64,000 nt of DNA from JANTGF01 sp963750735 (GTDB taxonomy: Bacteria > Bacteroidota > Bacteroidia > Bacteroidales > VadinHA17), in assembly GCA_963750735.1 (NCBI GenBank), contig CAVVRY010000009.1, positions 1 through 64,000 on the forward strand, read 5' to 3'. Made by a program: the position numbers and the translations under genes. Shown piece by piece: positions 57,375 to 64,000 of this stretch. Position 1 is the stretch's first letter; each line of letters starts with the position of its first letter. The notes beneath the pieces are model-generated. The model had not been told where the DNA came from and did no database searches. It saw only the letters and a list, made by a program, of their open reading frames with translations.

Positions 57375-59810
57375 ATGAAAACAAAATACTTCCTAAATCT
57401 GCTCCTCGTCTTTCTTCTGATCTCTTCTATATCCTTTTCTCAGGAGAGAGAAGCCACTCTTTTGTTAACCGGATGGAAATTTCAAAAAGGATCTCATGAA
57501 AATGCCAATCAAATTTCACTGGATGATTCAAATTGGGAAGATGTATCAATTCCTCATGACTGGGCCATTGAAGGTCCATTTATCTTAGATGGGGATGGCA
57601 ACACCGGTAAACTGCCCTGGAAAGGAGAAGGATGGTACCGAAAAAGAATAAGTCTCCCCAAAAATTATACGGGCAAAAATTTGTATTTACTGTTCGATGG
57701 GATTATGGCTTTTCCGAGTATTTATATAAATGGCAAGTTAGTTGGAAAATGGGACTACGGGTATAACTCATTTTATTTCGACATTACAAAATTTGTAAAC
57801 TTCGACGGTGAGAACATTTTAGCCATACATGTCGATACCAGGAAGCACGATAGCAGATGGTATCCTGGTGCAGGTATCTATCGAAAAGTGCAATTGATTG
57901 CAGTAAATCCGGTGCATGTTAACGTTTGGGGTACCTATATTACAACCCCGGTAATTAAGCCAAACTATGCAGATGTTAGAGTAGCAACAACTATTAATAA
58001 TTACTCAATAACAGATGGGGAAATAAAAGTCAGGCAAATTATTTATTCCTCCGGTAAAAGTAAGATTACTGAAAATGAAATTACAGGAAACATTGCCACC
58101 AATGCGAGTAAAATGTTTGAAACTACATTAACGATTCCAAATCCCAGAAAATGGGATATAACAGATCCTCAATTATATACATTAATTACAGAGGTATACC
58201 GAAAAGATAAATTACTCGATACCTACTCTTCCACATTTGGGGTCAGAGACATTCGATTTACAGCTGACCATGGTTTTTATCTGAATGATAAGCGGGTCCA
58301 ATTGAAGGGCGTTAATTTACACCACGACCATGGTCCTCTTGGGGCAGCCTTTAATAAAAGGGCCTTGGAGCGGCAACTACAAATAATGAAAAGTATGGGT
58401 TGCAATGCCATACGGACCAGTCACAATGCAGCAGCACCTGAATTATTGGAACTTTGTGATAAAATGGGCTTACTTGTATTTAATGAGGTCTTTGATAAAT
58501 ACGATGGGAAGGCGGATATTACCGATACTACTGAATTTGAAAATTTTGCTTATCGTAATATTCGGAATTTTGTCGTTAGGGACAGAAACCATCCATCCAT
58601 ATTTATATGGAGTGTGGGGAATGAAATGCCAGATGAGCAAAGAAATATTAATAATGGTTTTTACAGACTTCAAACTATGGTTAATTATGTTAGAAAATTC
58701 GATAACACTCGTTCAACTACCATGGCTTGTGATATATTTGATGCAGCAGAATTGAGACATTTTGATTATTACGATGTGCACAGTTGGAATTATGGACGAA
58801 GATATGCTCTGGCACGGCAGCTTGAGCCAAACAAATCAGTTATTGTTAGCGAATCAGCTTCTACACTGAGTACCAGGGGATTTTATGAATTACCACTTCC
58901 TGAGGAAAAAACTGAATTCACAAATTCATTACAGGTCAGCTCATACGATTTAAATGCTCCATATTGGGCAGAAATCGCTGATGACGACTTCATGTGGCAG
59001 CAGGATGAGCCTTACATTGCCGGTGAATTTGTCTGGACTGGTTTTGACTATATTGGAGAACCCACCCCCTATTTCAATCAATGGGTAAAGGAAATGGGTA
59101 TGACCGACAAGGAGGCTTCCCGGAGTTCCTATTTTGGAATTGTAGATTTAGTCGGTATTCCAAAGGACCGGTATTACCTTTACAAGAGTTACTGGCAACC
59201 TGATGAAACTACTGTCCATATACTACCTCACTGGAATTGGGAGGGGATGAACGACCAAAATGTTCCGGTTTTTGTATACACGAATGGAGATTGTGCTGAA
59301 CTTTTTCTAAACGGAAAATCGCTTGGGACAAGATGCAAGGATCCTAAATCAAAGAATTCCGTTGAAAGATTCAGATTGATGTGGAAGGAGGTTGTCTACC
59401 AACCGGGTGAATTAAAGGCCATTGCCTATAAAGAAGGAGAAAAAATTGGGGAAAGTATAGTTAAAACTGCTGGAAGACCCCATACATTAAGATTGGTGCC
59501 TGATCAAACTTCAATTAAAGCTGACGGTAATGATTTATCCTATATTCTGATCGAAGCTCTTGACAAAGATGGAAACCTTTGTCCCCTGGCGGATAACAAG
59601 ATCCAAATAAAAATTGATGGTGAGGCTAAAATTGCGGGTGTAGGCAATGGAAATCCTCAGTCGATGAATTCCTTTAAGTCAAGTTCAGTGTCTCTTTTTT
59701 ATGGGAAAGCAATGTTAATAATCGGATCTGAGTTTTCAAAAGGTAATGTAGAAGTTGAGGCATCATCAAAGGGCCTTAAGAGTGCCAGTGTAAAAATAAG
59801 AATGGATTAA
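57375..59810 (+). CDS. GH2 beta-galactosidase-family enzyme with C-terminal Ig-like domains
   Basis: An 811-residue exported glycosidase (signal ending SISFSQ), intact unlike the GH2 gene at 47.9 kb. The jelly-roll begins WKFQKGSHENANQISLDD with SIPHDWAIEGPF. The barrel has acid/base Glu417 in WSVGNEMPDE and nucleophile Glu493 in VIVSESAS. From about 600 come a DUF4982-like domain (VFVYTNGDCAELFLNGKSLG) and a Big/invasin-like domain near the end. Such GH2 proteins cleave beta-galactosides or related glycans. TACATTTG at 57333-57340 is a plausible -7 box, but no matching TTTG is found upstream of it. Confidence 0.9.
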   Translation: MKTKYFLNLLLVFLLISSISFSQEREATLLLTGWKFQKGSHENANQISLDDSNWEDVSIPHDWAIEGPFILDGDGNTGKLPWKGEGWYRKRISLPKNYTGKNLYLLFDGIMAFPSIYINGKLVGKWDYGYNSFYFDITKFVNFDGENILAIHVDTRKHDSRWYPGAGIYRKVQLIAVNPVHVNVWGTYITTPVIKPNYADVRVATTINNYSITDGEIKVRQIIYSSGKSKITENEITGNIATNASKMFETTLTIPNPRKWDITDPQLYTLITEVYRKDKLLDTYSSTFGVRDIRFTADHGFYLNDKRVQLKGVNLHHDHGPLGAAFNKRALERQLQIMKSMGCNAIRTSHNAAAPELLELCDKMGLLVFNEVFDKYDGKADITDTTEFENFAYRNIRNFVVRDRNHPSIFIWSVGNEMPDEQRNINNGFYRLQTMVNYVRKFDNTRSTTMACDIFDAAELRHFDYYDVHSWNYGRRYALARQLEPNKSVIVSESASTLSTRGFYELPLPEEKTEFTNSLQVSSYDLNAPYWAEIADDDFMWQQDEPYIAGEFVWTGFDYIGEPTPYFNQWVKEMGMTDKEASRSSYFGIVDLVGIPKDRYYLYKSYWQPDETTVHILPHWNWEGMNDQNVPVFVYTNGDCAELFLNGKSLGTRCKDPKSKNSVERFRLMWKEVVYQPGELKAIAYKEGEKIGESIVKTAGRPHTLRLVPDQTSIKADGNDLSYILIEALDKDGNLCPLADNKIQIKIDGEAKIAGVGNGNPQSMNSFKSSSVSLFYGKAMLIIGSEFSKGNVEVEASSKGLKSASVKIRMD

Positions 59811-59978
59811 TTCAACAGACTTATTCATTAAATAGTATTAAAAATAAGGTGAAGGATTTGAATCCGGCTATCAATCTGTTCCGGTAGATTGGGGGATAAA
59901 TTCTGAAAGGAAAAGAAGTTTCTTCAATAAACTAAAGGAAATTACTGCTTAATAAAATTACTTAATTAAATTTCGTTT

Positions 59979-60882
59979 TTAATTAGAAGATTTCATTACT
60001 TCTTCCAGGGTTTTGTATTTAAATTCAAAGCCTGCAGCCTGGATTTTTTCCGAAGACACCCTGTTTCCCTTCAACAACAATATAGCCATTTCACCCATAA
60101 AAAGTTTCATGACAAACGAGGGTACGTCAGGTAGGAAAAACGGCTTTATTCATAGTCCTGGCAAGAGTTTTCATAAATTCTTTATTGCTTATCTGGTCCG
60201 GCCCAACTGCATTGAAAATAACATCTGTCTTTTGATTTTCAAGCACAAAAATAAACATGCGGGCGAGGTCTGAAATTTCAATCCAGGGCATGTATTGTTT
60301 ACCACTCCCCAGAGCAGCTCCAAGCCCAAATGAAACAGGCATCATCATCTTTGTTAAGGCTCCGCCCTTCTTTGAAAGGACCACTCCTATTCTGAAAATG
60401 GTTGTTTGAATGCCTATGCTCCTAAATTTCTCAACACTTTTTTCCCAGGCAAGGGCTGTACTTGCTAAAAAGTCATTTCCTGCAGGATCTTTTTCAGTAA
60501 ATACTTTTTCTGAATTTTCAACTCCATAAAAACCAACCGCCGAAGCCGAAATGATCATTTTTGGTTTATTTTTTGCTTTTGCTGATTTCGAAAACAACAA
60601 ATTGGTAGTTTTAACCCGGCTATCTACGATTTTTTGCTTCTGCTTCGCTGACCATCTTTTATTTGCAATTCCTTCACCAGCAAGGTGAATAATTACATCA
60701 GCGAATTCAATCGCATCCTCATCCAACACCTCAGCCTCATAATCCCAATAGAACGACTTAACTCCCTCAATACCCTTTCTTCTTGATAAAACCGCTACAT
60801 TATATCCCCTATCCACCAGTAAATCCATCAATTCTTTTCCAATGAGCCCGGTTCCTCCTGTTATCAGAATATTATTCCCCAT
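59979..60882 (-). pseudogene. TIGR01777 family NAD(P)-binding oxidoreductase, frameshifted
   Basis: An SDR-type epimerase-like protein of 300 residues when joined. The dinucleotide loop is ILITGGTGLIGKELMDLL, and VIIHLAGEGIANKRWSAKQK and ISASAVGFYG mark TIGR01777. The frame ends early at 60127 after NKAVFPT. Dropping one T near 60140 gives KAVFLPDVPSFVMKLFMGE and the usual DUF1731 tail down to 59979. The function is unknown; related proteins occur in cell-division and light-regulated loci. TGTTCA occurs once upstream, but without the second half of the shared element. Confidence 0.87.
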
Positions 60883-60967
60883 TATTTCAAATTTTCTTTA
60901 ATAACTCGGCTTGAATTATTGTTCAGCTTGCATTATTTTTAAAATCAGGTGCCTATTTCTATATTTT

Positions 60968-63267
60968 TTATTCGGATTCTAAAACTGATTTATCCTCAGC
61001 AGGAATGGCATTTTCTGGTTCAACAAATTTTGGTTTCAAAATCATCAGTATTCCGGGTATAACAAGGAATGCCCCAGATAAACAAGCAGTTATAGAGATT
61101 ATTACCAGGAATCCAAAGAAGCGAATGGGAGGGAAACTTGACAGAAACAGGACTAAAAATCCTATTATTACTGACATGGCATTAAAAAATATTCCTCTTC
61201 CGGTGGTTTCGATGGTACGCTGAACAGCCTTTCCCGGGTCGGCAACAAATTTTCTTTCATACTTATATCTCCAGATAAAATGTATGGTATAATCAACACC
61301 CACACCAATCATAATTGAAGAAAGAATAGCAGTTGAGATGTCCAACCGTATTCCAAGAATCCCCATCAATCCAAAAAGAAAAATTACTGCCAGCCCCAAA
61401 GGAACAATTGAAATCAATCCTGAACTTATAGATCTGAAGATTATTGAAATTAGCAGAAAAATGGCCAGTATTGCAAAGCCAATCGACCTTATCTGCCCAT
61501 TAATCACAAGGTTAGAGAGTTCCAGAGTTGTGTATGAACGTCCCCCGATAGAAATATCGTAAGGGTCATTTGCAGTCATCAGTTCAACTTTTTCAATGAT
61601 TGTTTTTATAGCCTGATTACTGGCATCATCAAGCGTAATAATCATCCTGGCGTATTTATAATCAAAATCAACCAATTGATCAAAATCTCCCTCATCGCCA
61701 CTCATATTATAAAATCCAAAATACTGTGCAACTGCATTTCTCGAGTCAGGTATTTTATCATACAAAGGATCTCCTTCATCGTTCAGAGCCTTGCTGATTT
61801 CTTTTACAACATCACTGACAGAGGCAACCCGGCCAACCCCCGGAAAGTCTTTTAGCTCGTTACCATAGGATTCCAATGTCCTGAGTAATTCCGGATCCTT
61901 AATGTCGCCTTCTACCAGAACTGACAAAGTCTGCGTGCCTCCAAAGTGTTCATTTATAACCTCTGCTCCCTGCCTGATCACATGATTTTTTGGGAAAAAC
62001 CGCACCAGGTCTGTATCCACCTCCAGAAAATAAATACCAATGCCTACAACAAATGATAATAATACAGATGTAGTTAGTATTGTTTTTGGATGTTTGCTTA
62101 CTTTCTTTCCCAGGAATGAAAGAAAAGCACCCAGGTAATCTTTTCTAATCCCAAATACTTGTTTACTGGGCTGGGTTTTCTTTAATAAGCTCAGCACGGC
62201 CGGGATTAAAAATAAACTCATAATTAAGGCCATTGCAATGCCAATAGACGAAAGAACACCCAATTGCCTGGCTGGTATCATTTTATGTGTTAACAAACTT
62301 AAGGTGCCTACAATTGTGGTAAGTCCAGTTAAGATGACGGGTTTCTTCAGGTATTGATATACCCGCAATGCAATTTTTAAAGGAATAGCCCTTTCACCCT
62401 CTTCCTTTTGTATTTCCTGATAATGAGCGATTATGTGAATCCCATAATCGTTTGCTATGGCAATAAGCATTACAGGTAGTAAAATACTGATCATCGACAA
62501 TTTCCATCCCAATAAGGGAATTATACCCATTGAAATTATTATTGACATAACAACTACAGCAAAGGGCAGTATCATTCCACGTTTCTGGCGGAAAAAAGCA
62601 TATAGCATTATTAACATTATCACCAGTCCAACCGGCATTAGCACTAGAAAGTCCTGGGTCATTTCTGAAGTTGCCATCTCCCGAATTAAAGGCAAACCAC
62701 CCACATAAACTTTTTCTGGCCCGGGGAATTCCTCCAAAACGGCATTTACATTTGCAAGAACCTCCTCATCAGCCGCACCCTTATTTAATATTAAAATGAT
62801 ACTTGCCATTTTAAAATCGGTAGAAATCGTAATCTCATATACCATCTTATTTTTCCTCAATTTCTCACGAAGTTTTTCACGTTCTTCGGGTGTATTAGGA
62901 ATTCCTTCAATGGCATCATCCACAATCATCATCCCATCTTCACTAACAATATTTTTTGATGTAAACAGGGATAGGTTTTTCTTAACTACATCGAGCGATG
63001 TAAAAGCATCTGATAGTTTTTCCAATCGTTGGAAGGTCTCTTTTTCAGTACATCATCTGATTCCAGAACAACCATAAGCATGCTGTTTCCCCCAAAAATA
63101 TTTTCTATTTTATAGGTATTTATCCTTGCCGGCATATCTGCTGGAAGGTAATTGTCGAGGTCAGGATCGAACTGTGCTTTTGGTATTTGCCAACCAAGAC
63201 CAATGGTGAGAAGAATGAAAAAAGAAATAATCCACCATCGGTATTTAACTATATATTTACCCTCCAT
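60968..63267 (-). pseudogene. RND/MMPL family transporter, frameshifted
   Basis: When joined, a 766-residue inner-membrane protein with two repeats of one plus five helices and two large periplasmic loops. The first frame (63267-62986) ends in DDVLKKRPSND. Adding one base to the AAAAAG run near 63035 gives KKETFQRLEKLSDAF, which continues to 60968. Conserved features are FDPDLDNYLPAD, ANDYGIHIIAHYQE and GVGVDYTIHFIWRYKYE in the helix-4 equivalents, which carry acidic residues of the proton path. The subfamily (hydrophobe/patched-like) exports lipids or hopanoid-like molecules. No fusion-protein or outer-membrane partner is adjacent. Confidence 0.87.
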
Positions 63268-63588
63268 GTCTCTTCATATTTATTGAAACTGGAATACTTA
63301 TAATAAAGTATCTATAATTCTGAATTCTAATTTATTCAAAACGAGTCATAATGTCGTACTCAATTTTTAAGTGAGTCAAAAATGAATTGAAAACGCAAAG
63401 ATACTTTTAATCCTTTGAACAATACGTATCAATAAAGAATATCATCATTTGTTATATTAATTTTTTTGAAACTGAAAAAAATCTCTCCACACAGCCTAAA
63501 CAGCTGGTTTAAGATGAATTATCACGCATAAAAACGTACATCACAGAATTGAAGCATCTAAGTTTACTATAAATATCATATTAATTTC
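63268..63588. other. upstream gap of RND and glycosyltransferase genes
   Basis: AT-rich divergent region with no gene. TCATAATGTCGTACTC and AAGTGAGTCAAAAATG include a loose inverted GAGT/ACTC pair that could serve as a regulator site. No clear promoter for the RND gene was identified. Confidence 0.35.
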
Positions 63589-63651
63589 TTTGACATATAA
63601 ATTTAATTTCTAATTTTGCTGACTTTATTGCCCCTAAAGTCAGTTTTATTT
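63589..63651 (+). promoter_or_regulatory. promoter and 5'-leader hairpin of the glycosyltransferase gene
   Basis: TTTG (63589-63592), 18 bases, then TAATTTTG (63611-63618) fits the Bacteroidota promoter exactly. Directly after it CTGACTTTA (63619-63627) and TAAAGTCAG (63635-63643) form a perfect 9-bp stem with a 7-base loop, followed by TTTTATTT. The transcript would start inside or just before the hairpin and have a leader of about 170 bases. Confidence 0.5.
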
Positions 63652-63795
63652 GAAATATCAACATGATTTTATATAAGATTATAGTTATTTAAAAACACCA
63701 TATATATAATCGATTAACAGACTCTTAACGTCAATTAATTTTATTATTTAACCTCAGGTAAACCTAATTAATCAGTACCCACTTAAATAAAAAAC

Positions 63796-64000
63796 ATGAA
63801 TATTGTATTAGCAATAGATTCCTATAACGATGCCAACGGAGGCACCATTGCCGCAAAAAGACTGGTAAATGAACTTCGCGAACGCGGTCACCAGGTAAAA
63901 ATTGTCAGTGCCATACATGAGAATCCTGAAGATCCTGACTTTTATAAGATTCCCGGCTTTGTACTTCCTGGTGCGGAGGCTTCCCAGGAAAATATGAAGT
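63796..64000 (+). CDS. glycosyltransferase (GT4-like), partial
   Basis: The first 68 residues of a gene that runs off the window. The start MNIVLAIDSYNDANGGTIAA is typical of the N-terminal Rossmann domain of family-4-like glycosyltransferases (hydrophobic strand, Gly-Gly loop that binds the acceptor side), followed by KRLVNELRERGHQVKIVSA. The acceptor and sugar cannot be told. It has an exact-match promoter and a long leader upstream. Confidence 0.7.
   Translation, partial: MNIVLAIDSYNDANGGTIAAKRLVNELRERGHQVKIVSAIHENPEDPDFYKIPGFVLPGAEASQENMK

Noticed and set aside
59849..59890. tRNA-like T-arm text (GGATTTGAATCC) after the GH2 gene
   Set aside because: No acceptor, D-arm or anticodon arm can be built around it.

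Overview
The window reads as a chromosomal stretch of a free-living Bacteroidota, most like the Bacteroidales/Marinilabiliales side of the phylum. This rests on low GC, AT-rich leaders almost without Shine-Dalgarno sequences, promoter elements of the TTTG / TAnnTTTG type, and a typical gene set (DUF2141, DUF2177, FAS1, YceI, CocE/S15 hydrolases, U32 with DUF3656, GH2 with a C-terminal Ig-like part, an AraC-TPR regulator). No tRNA, rRNA, CRISPR array or transposase was found.

Region 1 (1-16.9 kb) is accessory. It holds small unrelated single genes: a metallo-beta-lactamase-fold protein, an isochorismatase-like hydrolase, a short M1 peptidase, a GNAT remnant, DUF1801, a photolyase, CIA30, an ester cyclase, DoxX and DUF2141. 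Two large imperfect inverted repeats that resemble integron attC folds (1840-2033 and 9119-9251) and a 13-bp direct repeat flanking the isochorismatase gene suggest cassette-like turnover. At its centre is a nested duplication A-B-B'-A': two near-identical tandem U32 genes (B, B') between two diverged copies of a small lipoprotein gene (A, A').

Region 2 (17-38.5 kb) carries lipoproteins and hydrolases. These are an amidase, NIPSNAP and C_GCAxxG_C_C group; an AraC-TM-TPR regulator divergent from an ankyrin lipoprotein, acyltransferase and two class-C serine hydrolases; a fold-III PLP decarboxylase; two S15/CocE peptidases; a TrpF-like barrel; a free-standing SecD P1-like protein; and an M20 amidohydrolase.

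Region 3 (38.6-42.3 kb, minus strand) is the most interesting part. It encodes an ECF sigma factor, a MerR regulator with both signature motifs of B12-dependent photoreceptors (Wx9EH and ExHxxG), and a four-domain fasciclin lipoprotein. All three upstream regions carry the same spaced element, TGTTCA-N14-TTATTAAACA or a close variant, which suggests one small regulon.

Region 4 (42.7-59.8 kb, plus strand) has a DAK2-DegV protein, DUF1295, a membrane-anchored peroxiredoxin, a MORN-hydrolase fusion, a four-repeat WD40 protein, then a glycan/peptide block (GH2, GH32, S9). After it comes a methyltransferase-YceI-MarR-GNAT group with two TGTTnnAACA palindromes on its promoter, and a second GH2 enzyme.

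Region 5 (60-64 kb) has a TIGR01777 oxidoreductase and an RND/MMPL transporter on the minus strand, and the start of a glycosyltransferase.

Caveat: at least 14 single-base indels, mostly one extra base in a short homopolymer, break otherwise complete genes. This looks more like read or assembly error than gene decay. Genes affected are typed as pseudogene here but are probably functional in the organism.
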